Shown here piece after piece: positions 43,130 to 53,604 of a DNA stretch of 64,000 bases (within the stretch, counting starts at the first letter, position 1; each line of letters begins with the position of its first letter). The notes under the pieces were generated by a model that saw only the letters and a list, made by a program, of their open reading frames with translations, was not told the DNA's origin and did not search any database. This DNA is from Phialophora verrucosa (taxonomy: Eukaryota > Ascomycota > Eurotiomycetes > Chaetothyriales > Herpotrichiellaceae): NCBI GenBank assembly GCA_002099365.1, contig MSED01000004.1, forward strand, positions 2,480,001 to 2,544,000, in the 5' to 3' direction. Both the position numbers and the translations under genes were made by a program.

Positions 43130-44323
43130 GACGGTGTCAACGGCTTCCTCCTCCCCTCCCAGGCAGGCAGCGGACGCCGATTATCGGGAGCATCAAACCA
43201 CCATCACTCCTTCCCTTTGCGACATGGAATGGGGCCTTGCGACGATGGGCAATTACAAATGATAACGTCCAGATCTATCTTAAGAGCCTCTGGAGCACTG
43301 CCAGATACGCACACTAACCTGGTCGTGGTGCAGTGGTGGCAGGGGCAATGTAAGAAGGCCCGTCTGATGCTACAGAGGCGCCAAATTGCGTGCCAGGCGG
43401 CTTGCGCTTGAGACTGATGTGCGCCGCTGTATTCAATATGCTTTCCTACGGTGGATGTTTACGCTTTGGCTTTTCCAGACTGTATCCCCCCAAAGGTCAC
43501 CAGTGCTCATTCTCACCATCGCAATTGCTTCACCCTTGCCTACTCGTTCTGAGTGTCAAGTGTCACCATTGCGTTGTCGAGAAGTTTACGTGGGTGTTGT
43601 AGATAACCCTGACTGCGCTAGCGATCTTGTTGCAGAGAAATCTATCGACGGTCTTGCACAAGTCCCGCCATGACCATGAGAAGCTCTGCTCAACTACCGA
43701 GTAAATCAACTTGAGACCTCAGAGTCGTGAGGTTCGTCCTGTCAGTGTACTGGCACAAGATGTGGTCGATATTCCGTAAGCATGGACGATCAAACAAGTA
43801 CGAATGATACGCTCGAGCCGTGTACATGTTTAAATTCGCTCAGCTCGATTATCCATGTCCAGGCAGAATGATGCCAAAAGTCGGGAATACTGTGGACAGA
43901 GTTATCACGTTCACTAGCTAGACACCCAACAAAATAGCTCATGTGCTTCGTAGCTGAAGAAACTCCACTGACCAGTCAATCGGGACTCAATCGGAGGTCG
44001 CATCCTCGAAGCGCAAGTGGTCTAAATTGATCACAGCAATAGCTTGCACGGCTCATCACCAGGTATAACGTACATATAGACCATCCCGAGGTCCACCATT
44101 AACTCCATTCATATCCATTGGTATACCACAATGGTATAAGAAGATCGATGTATCGTGGTATCATCTTGCTGGTAAGCAAAGCTGAAATCATCTGAAGCAG
44201 ATAGCCGCCCTCCCCTCCCCTCCCCTCCATGAAGCGTAGTACGCTTATCACCTTCTTTCGTCCTAGTAGCAACGATTGATTCATTACTAGATGGCAGGTT
44301 GCACCCGATCTGCCAGACCGTAC
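43130..44323. other. Intergenic, ATM1 promoter and LST7 3' flank
   Basis: No gene recognised. A G-quadruplex-type tract lies about 100 bp past the LST7 stop (annotated separately). Confidence 0.5.
44208..44228 (-). repeat. G-rich tract with G-quadruplex potential
   Basis: On the minus strand, three GGGG runs and one GGG run (plus a flanking GG) are separated by single A residues, a very tight-loop quadruplex pattern. It lies on the same strand as LST7, about 95-115 nt after its stop codon, so it would be in the 3' UTR if the transcript extends that far. Confidence 0.75.
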
Positions 44324-46099
44324 TCATACAAGGACTTGCCTCTGTGCAGTCTCATTGACCACACGGGACACTGCGCATTGTGGGCTGGACTTCCTGAATG
44401 ACAAGGTATTACCTGTGATCACTTTGTTCTTGTCCTTCTCCCCGAGGCTCTTCCTCGCCTTTGCTTTGGAGAGTTCAATGTCGTCGTCATTGTCCTCCTT
44501 CGGTATGGAGGTCTTCGGAGGCTGCGCTTGCTCCAGTGGCCACGTCTTGGTTGGACTCATCTGATAGTATTGGGGCTTCGGCGTCGCATCTGCATCTCGT
44601 AGGCTCTCAATATGCTCCGCATCGGGCCTTGGAACATCAGAGGCACTCCCATGTTTTCGTTCCCCGACGACGTCAGCCTTGTTGAACTGCGGTGCTTCCT
44701 CGCTAGTAGAGTGAAACACAGAGGGCTGCTCCGCGAGTGGTGTCCCGCCAAATTGATCACCTAGGCAGCGAAGGATGGCCACGAAATACTGGTGGAGGAA
44801 CGCGAAGATGTTTTCGTCACCGACAATCTCGGCGAGACTTCGAGGCGTGGCCTGTCCAGCACGACGAGGATGGCCGGTCGGATCCATGGTTCGGGACGTC
44901 AGGAACGAAGATACGGGTGTGTAATTCCTGGCACCACCTCGGATCGCATCCACAGACACCTTCTCTTCTTTCTCACGTTGTCTATCCTGATTTCTTTGGG
45001 CGGCAGTTTCGATGCCCTTGGCCATGCGCTTGAACGACTCCCACAGCATCGGGCAAGCTTGAAAGGCGCGGCTGGCATCCTTACCAGCCAGGGCGACGAA
45101 AGCGTATGCGCGGCGTCGACCTCTGGCTTTTGGGTCGGTCAACCGAAATACGTATGCGATGGTATAGCCTGTGTTCGAGTCACCAAAGCAGAAGGGGCCA
45201 TCAGACATGCCCCGTGGAAGCAGTTCACACGACAGTGTTCGGATAACGGATGCGCGGAGTTGTGCATAGCTTTCAGGGTCGACAGGGGATTTTGCGGTAA
45301 GGTACGTCAGGGTATGATCGTGACAGTCGTCTGAATGATGAGACCGTGGGCGCGAACTCGTCTGAGAAAAGGCCGAGGAGAGGACGGACGAGCCGTATGA
45401 CGAAGATTTGGAGTCGTACGAGGCTTGAGTACCACTGTTACGTCTCTTCCTCTCACGCAGACAGACGAATTCTCTCGAACGCAGTACAGGCGGTCCTGTG
45501 TTGGTGGTGTTGGTGCCATCGGCTCTCTTACTGCCTGGAGCTCCCGCAGGTAGTTGCTCTGCCACAGCCTTTGGAACAGAGAAAGTGCAGCTGGCGCAGG
45601 TCTCGCCCTGATTACGACCATAGCGCCATTGTGAGGGAAGCGTCTGCTTCTGGTCCCCCGGCTGGAATAGCGGGTGCTTCTCGATGATCGGGCTCTCGGG
45701 CTCGGAATCGACGTTGGTGGATGCGCCGGAGAAGTCGGTCGGTAACGTAGAGTTTGTATCTGTTTTGCGTAAAGTGGGCGGTACATGGAAGTCCTGTGAG
45801 GACTCTAGGGGTGAATCATTGATTTTGGTGTTGAATGATTCGGTGGAGGAAGATGCTCTCAGTGGTGGTGAAGGTGGCAGACAGACTGCGCACTCTAACG
45901 GAAGGACTTGTGTACAAAGGACCGACTTTGGGCCATGCGCCTCGCAGAAATGCGTGAGGGCGAGCTGCAGAGACGTTGTTAGTTGTCGTTGCGCCAGATT
46001 GAAGGGGTGTGAAAAGCGACAAGGTCATGCGGCAGCCTGGCTACCAACGTGACGAACGCGCGGGAGGATGACCATGAGCATGCGTACCATGAAATCCAT
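44324..46099 (-). CDS. LST7: Lst7, fungal folliculin homologue
   Basis: Lst7 acts with Lst4 as a GTPase-activating complex for the Rag GTPase on the vacuole, linking amino acids to TORC1. Exon 1 is only four codons (46088-46099, MDFM). After a 123-bp intron (45965-46087), exon 2 (44324-45964) continues LALTHFCEAHGPKSVLCTQV, the highly conserved folliculin start, giving 550 residues. Other family marks are GETCASCTFSVP, a Longin-type region with SNTGYTIAYVFRLTD and RRRAYAFVALAG, and RSLAEIVGDENIFAFLHQYFVAIL. The C-terminal third is charged and disordered-looking. The zinc-like Cys residues of folliculin (LECAVC, CASC) are present. The DENN-like C-terminal domain of mammalian FLCN is not evident, as in yeast Lst7. 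Confidence 0.9.
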
Positions 46100-46944
46100 T
46101 CTTTATCTTTCTGCGCTGTCGCCTTTTTCTTCGTCTCCTTCTTTGATCAACCCGTAAACTGTCCTACAATCTGTGGTGGAGAAGGCTGTGCATGTTCAGA
46201 TCTGGCTGGCGGACACATCGGGCGGGTCTGAAGCCAGCCATCATCTGCCCTCAGAAAGACAGTCGGATGTCTCTCAGTTGCGACTACTGTGTACCGACCT
46301 CTGAGGCAAGAATTAGGGTGCAAGGAAGTCGTTGAGGGTCGCTAGGCGGAGGGCAAGAGCTCGTGTGCTCGTTCGAAGGCGAGAAACGTAACAAACACAA
46401 CCGTGGGTCCGGAGGTAGTGGAGACGAGTGTGATCGCGATGTGAAGGTCTCCTACGGGTCGAACTGCTGTGGATCGAGCACCGAGTCCGTGGTTGAAGAG
46501 AACTAATGTGTATGGGAGGAATTCGAGGGCGATGTAAGAAGAAGACAGTTCACTTCTATTTCGCTCGGACTTGACTTTGTCATGAGCGAATAAGTCAGTG
46601 AGGCAGTGGTGTTCTAGCCTTCCTCAGTCTTGTCGCAGACCGCCACTTGCGGTGGCATCCTGGGAATACTCCGCCGCATCCAATCAGGAGCGGCATGATG
46701 ACAGGCATCCAGACCTCCCCGGGGCGGCAACAGGGAGCGACGAACACGAGTCGTCGTCCTCTCGTCGATTCTACAGACATTCAGATGGCTTTTCCTACAT
46801 GCATCCGGTCGGTCCACTGCAACTAGTATGTACTCTTTGGCGCTACTCATGTATGCGAGACACCTACTCAACTGCTTTGAGTAGTGAGTCCTGGCGACGT
46901 CGGTAGTTAAAAGCTCTCGGATTAACGGCGATCTCGGGTATGGT
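46100..46944. other. Intergenic, LST7 promoter and GRC3 3' flank
   Basis: No gene, RNA or repeat recognised; only short frames. Confidence 0.5.
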
Positions 46945-48918
46945 TCAATTCTTCTGACTTCGGCCCTGGCTAATACCCATCTCTCTCTGTGCCCAGTCCG
47001 TCCTAAACCTCCCGTCTGCCGCCGCTTTCGGGACGACAAGTGCGACATGGTGACCGTGTCCCTGAATGTCATCTACACGTACTTCAGGTCCTGTTATGAG
47101 ACTGACCTTTCTGTTGGGAACGTCGATTTCCTGCACAAGCGCTAGTCCCAAACAGAAGGAATTCTGAGCAGGGAATCGGAAGAAGCTCTCGACGCCAGCG
47201 CGTTCTTGCCAGCGGGGCAGATCTTCATCAGTCCTTCGTACTTTGCCTGGTTGGAAATTGCTGTCTAAGCTGTCCATGTTCGGCGCACTGCCTTCATTTG
47301 CCAAATTTTCTGGTGTCGGAACAGCTACCAGTGCGACAAGGCTTCCGTCCAATGCCTCGTAAGTGTCCTCATGTGCGATGTGGCTGCCTAACAAGATGAT
47401 CGCACATATTATTCCCCCATCAGCGCCATACGAGAGTGTCGCCGTTCGAGACTTTGTCGCCAGTATTGGCGTTTCACTCCAGAACTGTCGACTGATCTCC
47501 AAGTCTTCCAGATGGAAGTACGACTGCATCTGCAGATCGTGCTCTCGCACAGCCGAGATCTTATCAAACACCTGGACTGGTATTTGGTGGATAACGCAGC
47601 GCTCTCTCTCTGCAAGTAGACGCCACGGCTCCAGATGGGGCGATGTTGGACTTGGGTCAAGACAGACGATTTGTGTGGGCGACATCTTGTTCCAGAGCTT
47701 GCTCGCTGTTGCGGGATCAATCCCTGTCAGCCACTTTGGGAGAACAATAACAGCAGGGGCAGTCTTCCGCTTCGATTGGAAACTCTTTTCAAGGTCGAGA
47801 AGATCGTGTACTCTCGCGATGTGCCAGTCTGCCAAATCTATAGTGTTGATGTCACCAAGAAAATGCTTTTCCAACACATGATCAGAGTCGGCTTTTGACG
47901 GCGGCAGGAGGTGCGTAAAAGCCGGGCCAAACACCAGATTGCTGACATGCACCAGACTGATCATCCCTGGAGGCACAAATTCCGGCATGTGTGTATCCAG
48001 ATCCACCAACGTGACACCCGTTCTGTGTGGAGACTTGGCGCTAGCAAGCTGTTTAGCAAGCAAGCGGTTTGAAATGCATCTGACCAAAGTCGAAAGTCCA
48101 GAGGACCGTCTACCACAGATCAGGAGTCTTGGTGGTGACGCCTCGTCATATTCTATCACACTGGTGAGCAAACTCTTCCATGGTGCAATGTTCAGCTCTC
48201 TGAGGCGCCTAGGAGCTTTAGGGTCCAGCTCGAAAGAATGACCTAGCACGTAGAATGACGATGCAGAGTGCTTGACGCCGGGCGGAGCCCACCTGTCATT
48301 GGCTCCGGCGAGTGGTAGATCGTCAATTCCATCATTGAGAGGGTCAAGTTGCAGCTCGGCGTGGCTCGTCATCGCCTCAATGGAAGGAAGTGCATGAGTG
48401 CTGGGCGCATAGATGCGGTAGATTGCTGTCGATGCAAACAGCACTGCACCGTAGATAGAGACTGATCCTTGCTTGACCCAAAGGGCACAGGTGCCCAATA
48501 CGACACATTTCTGTACCTAGTCAGGATATGCATCTGGTCTTTGATTGCGAGCGTGATGACATACCTGCCCTCGGGACAGCCGAATTTTGATCGATTCCCT
48601 GGTCAACTGTTCGACTTCTCTGGAAGAGCTAAACCCAACGGCAGAAGCTTCAACTAGGGTCGAAAACTGGTTCGCTGTCTCGATACCATCGTCTTTGGAT
48701 GTGTTCTCCTCGGTTTTCGTGGAGTCTGCCTTTGCAGCGATGTCCGTTAGCTGGACATCCGCTGCCTCTACAGGTAATAGTCCACTAGGCGCCGGTTCAG
48801 CCGACACGCCTTCGCGCAGAAGGCGCCGCCTGGCTACCGCGCTGAGCCTGTGACCATCTAATGGAACATCAATACAGTGCCAACCCTTTTCAATGACTGC
48901 TAACATACTCGTTTGCAT
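46945..48918 (-). CDS. GRC3: Grc3/NOL9-family protein with degenerate kinase motifs
   Basis: Grc3 is the polynucleotide 5'-kinase that works with Las1 to process ITS2 in pre-rRNA. Exon 1 is 48565-48918, the intron 48517-48564 (48 bp) and exon 2 46945-48516, giving 641 residues. Family features are the beta-rich N-domain (VVLGTCALWVKQGSVSIYGA, then YRIYAPSTHALPSI), PRLLICGRRSSG, MPEFVPPGMISLVHVSNL, FGPAFTHL and HHVALVVPKA. The P-loop reads GRRSSGLST: Leu replaces the invariant Lys of GKS/T. The following DxGQ (DPGQPEF in yeast-type, DLGQTEF in NOL9) reads DTHMPEF. Both changes predict loss of ATP use, while the fold and C-terminal domain persist. The N-terminal start is the best available ATG; a further upstream exon is possible. 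Confidence 0.88.
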
Positions 48919-49358
48919 GAGATTTACGCCCGACGCAAGAAGTAAAGACGCGAACTAGGAAGAAGGAGCGAGGCCACTAGTTCACAACTGAGTGCAGCCT
49001 GCCGTGACCGCGGGCCGTGATTGACTTGGAGAGACCGCTCGATGGCAGCAAGGCATTTTAATGTGGCTTCTTTGAGGCAAAGATTCAAGTGTTACTGCGC
49101 GGTGTTGCCAACGATCTTTTGGCTGTCACTAATGCTTGTCATGCTAGCGCCGGGTATAGCCGCCGCTAATATTTGTTTCACCGGCGCATTATTACGCAGT
49201 CAAACTTTTTGAGATCTCGTTGACTTTAAGATCAGACACTGGAAGATAAATCACGCTCAAAACCTGTCGCTTCTACCACAAAGAAAAATAAATAATTTCG
49301 GCACAGCTGTGGTAGTGACCGGCTATCTTTCTAGGAAACCTGTGTGTCGCGACAGAAA
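48919..49358. promoter_or_regulatory. Bidirectional promoter GRC3 / RPA34
   Basis: This 440-bp divergent spacer lies between two genes of rRNA synthesis and processing. Shared control is plausible. I did not find a clear PAC or RRPE motif. It is A+T-richer close to RPA34 (about 49220-49310). Confidence 0.5.
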
Positions 49359-50324
49359 ATGGCTCAAGCTGCGCGCTCCTATCCTCTCAGTGCTGAGCGG
49401 GTGTACGACTCAAGCGATGAGGATGAAGTCCAGCCGACATCCAAACCACAGACTTCTAACGGCGTCAAAGGTACGGAATAATCGATTTACAACGCTCCAT
49501 TGACCAGGGAACCATCACTGACAATCGCGACAGATAACCGCGACCACGACAACAACAACAACAACGGGGAGGCTTCAGACAGTGACGACGGGCAAACCGC
49601 GTCGGAAATTGGGTCAGCAGTGTCGTCGGATTCGAGCCAGAAGAGCGACTCCTCGCCGTCCCCAGAACCCGAAGAGACCTCTGCCGTCGATGACGCCAAA
49701 TCCATGGTATCCAGAGCTTCAATACCTGCAAAACCTTTCAAGGCGCCAAGGGGATATGAACCCATTGCGCTTTCGCCATCCGACTCTAGCTCAACCGTGC
49801 GCCAATTCCACGACTTGTCGGAGAAGGAAGTCTGGGTCATCGCCGCCCCTAGTGATGTCCCAATTGAATCGATCAAGGAGTTGGCGGTAGATGCTGTCAT
49901 GCGTGGTGCACCGATCATCAACCACAACGGGGTTGCTTACGGCATGCAGCCATTGCCATCCAAGAATGAAACGCTGTTGCTCCCTCAAGGACCAGATGCG
50001 AGTTACAAGCAAGCCGAGAAGAAGGTTGGACGGAGCTTCGTCATGCGAGAGGTCAACGACCAGATCAAGGTCCCATCCCAGGAAGGTACTCCACAGGCCT
50101 TCACTGCGACACAACCTGGGAAGCCGAAAGAAATCCGACAGCAGCCTGAAGGACTGAAGACGCGGTACACCCCACCCGGAGTTTCTGCACGTCCAGCTGC
50201 GCAGGGAGAGCAAGATGTCGAGATGAATGATGCGCCTGGATTTGCTTCACCAGCACGTTCCAAGAAGACTGCCAATGGAAAGAAGAGGGGCGAGAATGTC
50301 CCGGGGAAGAGGAAGCGGGACTAG
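49359..50324 (+). CDS. RPA34: RNA polymerase I subunit Rpa34 (A34.5)
   Basis: This is a subunit of the TFIIF-like A49/A34.5 heterodimer of RNA polymerase I, acting in the nucleolus. Exon 1 (49359-49470) and exon 2 (49534-50324) are split by a 63-bp intron and give 300 residues. The acidic Ser/Asp-rich N-terminus is followed by the conserved dimerisation core KPFKAPRGYEPI, QFHDLSEKEVWVIAAPSDVPIE, HNGVAYGMQPLP and ETLLLPQGPDASYK. The tail is Lys/Arg-rich (KKTANGKKRG, KRKRD), typical of A34.5. The stop TAG (50322-50324) is followed by an in-phase open frame leading into the next zinc-finger gene. Confidence 0.88.
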
Positions 50325-50459
50325 GAGTCTCCTTCTTCATCGAACAGATCCAACAAGTCTGGGGCCAATGACAAGGATGTGAACGGGAAGAATCCGGGGA
50401 AGAAAATCCCCATCTATTTGGGGAGGGATGACACGCCTGACTCTTCCGAATGGAATTTC

Positions 50460-50785
50460 ATGCAACTGACGGGCACTCCTCAGAACGAGCCGTGCCAATG
50501 GCGAGGGTGCACCCAACGCTTCGATAGTTGCGTTGATCTTATCGTGAGTCTCGGTTCTTCGTTAAAACGCCTCTAATGCAGCTGACATTGGTATAGGAGC
50601 ACGTTGATCTGCACCATGTCGGTGCCAGAGAAAACAACAACTTCACTTCACACTGCGCCTGGGGTAATTGCCAGTATGCAGCTCCCGATGGAAAACGCGA
50701 CCACATCCACTCCCACGTCTCAACACACGCAACTGCCGCAATTCGCGCTGAGTTACGCGCACGCAAAGCGAGAGAGCGATTGTAG
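50460..50785 (+). CDS. Small C2H2-type zinc-finger protein, 90 aa (or 3' extension of the RPA34 frame)
   Basis: Exon 1 (50460-50543) and exon 2 (50597-50785) are joined across a 53-bp intron (GTGAGT..TAG) and encode two finger-like units. The first is CQWRGCTQRF..EHVDLHH, with C-X4-C-X12-H-X4-H spacing. The second is CAWGNCQYAA..HIHSHVSTH, of Gli/Zic-like C-X4-C type. The C-terminus is basic (RAELRARKARERL). The first in-frame ATG is 50460, but the frame is open without ATG all the way back to the RPA34 stop and in the same phase as RPA34, so the true 5' end is uncertain. It may be an independent gene 135 bp downstream, part of a bicistronic transcript, or a readthrough tail. Function unknown. 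Confidence 0.7.
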
Positions 50786-51131
50786 GAGCATGATGAAGAA
50801 TGTTGGAGCGTGTGGTGAGATGTGAAGGATGAGTGCCGGGTGATACTTTTGCCAGAGCTGGATAGGGAGCCAAGGGGGTGTTGATGGTGGAATGCAGAGC
50901 TAGCCTTGCCTTGCCTGCCTTGCGTTGGATGCATGCAGGCATGTCGCTGGTGTGGAGCCTGCCACCCGAAAGTGCGGGGCGGGGATTTCGCACCGCAATG
51001 AGGAAAAAAAAGTGTCCAAGAATGCTTGAAATCCCCATGACTCTTGCACAATCTCTCTCTCATTCTTGTGTGTCTTCCACTACTGACAGCTTCTATCACT
51101 GTACTGTGCCTGTGCTACGGACTCAAAAATC
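50786..51131. other. Intergenic, SHMT promoter
   Basis: A 346-bp spacer without gene content. A C/T-rich stretch near 51040-51070 probably belongs to the SHMT core promoter. Confidence 0.5.
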
Positions 51132-52733
51132 ATGGGGTCCATAGCTGCGTCCAGCTATGCCCTCTCCCAGTCTCACAAAGACGTAAGTGTCTGCTCACAC
51201 GCCCCTCCGGGCCACGACGCTGACAGGGAGGTCACACATACAGATGCTCGAGAAATCCTTGGTCGAGTCTGACCCAGAGATTGCGGAGATCATGGTATTA
51301 ATTACATGTCCTATACCAACATCTTGTCGCATTGACACTCTTTCTACAGAAAAAAGAAATCAAGCGCCAACGCGAATCCATCATCCTCATCGCCTCTGAG
51401 AATGTCACGTCCCGCGCCGTCTTCGACGCCCTCGGCTCCCCTATGTCCAACAAGTACAGCGAAGGCTACCCCGGAGCCCGCTACTATGGCGGAAACCAGC
51501 ATATCGACTCTATCGAGCTTACTTGCCAATCCCGCGCCTTGAAGGCGTTCAATCTAGATCCAGAGAAGTGGGGAGTCAATGTGCAATGCTTGAGTGGTTC
51601 TCCCGCGAATCTGCAGGTGTACCAGGCATTGATGAGGCCGCACGATCGTTTGATGGGCTTGGATCTGCCGCATGGCGGGCATCTGAGTCACGGGTATCAG
51701 ACACCGCAGAGGAAGTAAGCACTGTACGCAAGCACACAAAAGAGCCAGATTATTGACAATAGTTCACAGGATCTCCGCCGTCTCAACCTACTTCGAAACC
51801 TTCCCCTATCGTGTAAACCTCGAGACCGGCATAATTGACTACGACCGACTCGAAGAAAACGCCCTCATGTACCGCCCTAAATGCATCGTCGCAGGCACAT
51901 CCGCCTACTGCCGGCTCATTGATTATGCCCGCATGCGACAAATCGCAGACAAGGTGGGAGCATACCTGATCGTCGACATGGCGCACATTTCCGGCCTCAT
52001 CGCCGCAGGTGTCATTCCTTCTCCGTTCGAACACGCCGATGTTGTCACAACTACCACACATAAATCCCTGCGCGGGCCCCGAGGAGCAATGATCTTTTTC
52101 CGCAAGGGCGTTCGCAGCACGGACGCCAAGACCGGCAAACAAGTCCTCTACGACCTCGAAGGGCCCATCAACTTCTCCGTCTTCCCAGGCCATCAGGGTG
52201 GTCCGCATAACCACACCATCACTGCATTGGCAGTTGCGTTGAAGCAGGCTGCGACACCGGAGTTCAAGGCATACCAGGAACAAGTGCTCAAGAACGCGAA
52301 GGCTCTTGAGTCCGAGTTCAAAGAGCTGGGATACAAGCTCGTCGCAGATGGAACCGACTCACACATGGTCTTGCTCGACTTGCGCCCACAAGCCCTCGAT
52401 GGTGCCCGGCTCGAGGCTGTGCTCGAGCAGATCAACATCGCTTGCAATAAGAACAGTATTCCTGGGGACAAGTCCGCTTTGACCCCATACGGTATCCGTA
52501 TTGGTGCCCCAGCCATGACCTCTCGGGGCTTCGGAGAGGAGGACTTTAAGAGAGTGGCCAGATACATTGACCAGAGCATCAAGATATGCAAGAAGGTCCA
52601 GGGTGAGCTGCCCAAGGAGGCGAACAAGCTGAAGGACTTCAAGGAGAAAGTCGCAAGCGATTCTGTAGAGGAGATCCCGAAGTTGAGACAGGAGATTGCG
52701 GATTGGGCCTCTAGCTTCCCATTGCCGGTGTAG
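51132..52733 (+). CDS. SHM2: Serine hydroxymethyltransferase, cytosolic type
   Basis: This PLP enzyme interconverts serine and glycine with tetrahydrofolate, feeding one-carbon metabolism. Four exons (51132-51182, 51244-51294, 51350-51714, 51770-52733) with introns of 61, 55 and 55 bp give 476 residues. Motifs are RQRESIILIASENVTSRAV, NKYSEGYPGARYYGGNQ, VQCLSGSPANLQVY, SAYCRLIDYARMRQIAD, VDMAHISGLIAAGV and the PLP-lysine segment VVTTTTHKSLRGPRG. Also present are FPGHQGGPHNHTI and the C-terminal RIGAPAMTSRGF. There is no N-terminal presequence (MGSIAASSYALSQ), so the cytosolic isoform is the better match. Confidence 0.97.
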
Positions 52734-53130
52734 ACCACGGTCTGAAACGGGCGACATATGGATGATGTGGACACTTGGCGTTATGTCGATGGATATGGTC
52801 ATGTCTTTCCCAGATTTCAACGAAACGTCGGACTTCGATTCGGCCTAGTGGGTAGTGGTGATCAGAAAAGTCTGCTCGGGATCTTCAACGATACCCTCTA
52901 GCACCCAGCAAATGCGTCGTAACAAACACACAGTCGGTAGATATCCGAAGCCGCATGGCAAGATCCCTCAGGCGCCGCTCTGTTGACGTAGCTTCGTTCC
53001 CATCCAGCCCGAGGTTGTCGGTTCACCACAATCGATATTCACTGCAACTCTCGATGGAGAAGGACGCGTCTGCGGTGTAGGCCGTCAATTGAACTTCGCA
53101 GCTGTTCCGACTCCCGCGCCCTTCTGGTTC
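52734..53130. other. Short intergenic spacer between convergent genes
   Basis: A 397-bp 3'-to-3' spacer between SHM2 and MED9; nothing recognised. Confidence 0.5.
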
Positions 53131-53604
53131 TCATCCTTCTTGGTGCTCCGTCATCTCCACGTCTGACTTCTTGCGCGCAATATCCCCCAGCCCGGCCAAC
53201 CGCGTTCTCAACGCCTTCACCATCGCCTCCAAACGTTGAATCTCTACCTCCTGCTCCTCCACCGTCCTCTCCATGTCCGGCAACTCCTCCACCGCGGCGC
53301 GCGCCCGCGCCAGTTTCTGTTTCAGCGGATAAATCTGGCCGGGCAGGTCTTTGAGATCGAGCAGATTCGCGCCGTTGAGGATCGACGGCGGGATTTGCGA
53401 GGCCGTCGTGGCACTGGATTGGGTCTGGGATGGAAGATGCTGTGTCGAGGAGGCTTGAGTCTGGGACGGCTGCGAGTGCCCGTTCAGTTGAGTTTGGTGG
53501 AGCAGGTTCAAGCGTGCGAGGAGGATGTAGATGTCGGGGAGGATGGAGAAGGTAGAGGGAGAAGGCAGGGGAGGAACGTCGGGGTGGGTGTGAGGTGAGG
53601 GCAT
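53131..53604 (-). CDS. MED9: Mediator complex subunit 9 (fungal Med9)
   Basis: This is a middle-module subunit of Mediator, nuclear. It is a single exon of 157 residues. It opens with a Pro-rich start, then the conserved STFSILPDIYILLARL and a Gln/Ser/Thr-rich linker. The hallmark helical region follows: NLLDLKDLPGQIYPLKQKL, then ARARAAVEELPDMERTVEEQ and EVEIQRLEAMVKALRTRLAG, a strong heptad coiled coil that in Med9 pairs with Med4/Med7. The order and length match filamentous-fungal Med9 proteins. The call is from recognition of this pattern, not from an alignment. Confidence 0.8.
   Translation of the reverse strand: MPSPHTHPDVPPLPSPSTFSILPDIYILLARLNLLHQTQLNGHSQPSQTQASSTQHLPSQTQSSATTASQIPPSILNGANLLDLKDLPGQIYPLKQKLARARAAVEELPDMERTVEEQEVEIQRLEAMVKALRTRLAGLGDIARKKSDVEMTEHQEG

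Noticed and set aside
43130..44323. HapX-type element upstream of ATM1
   Set aside because: CGAAT at about 43794 and an inverted CCAAT at about 44115 were checked; neither has RWT after 12 bases.
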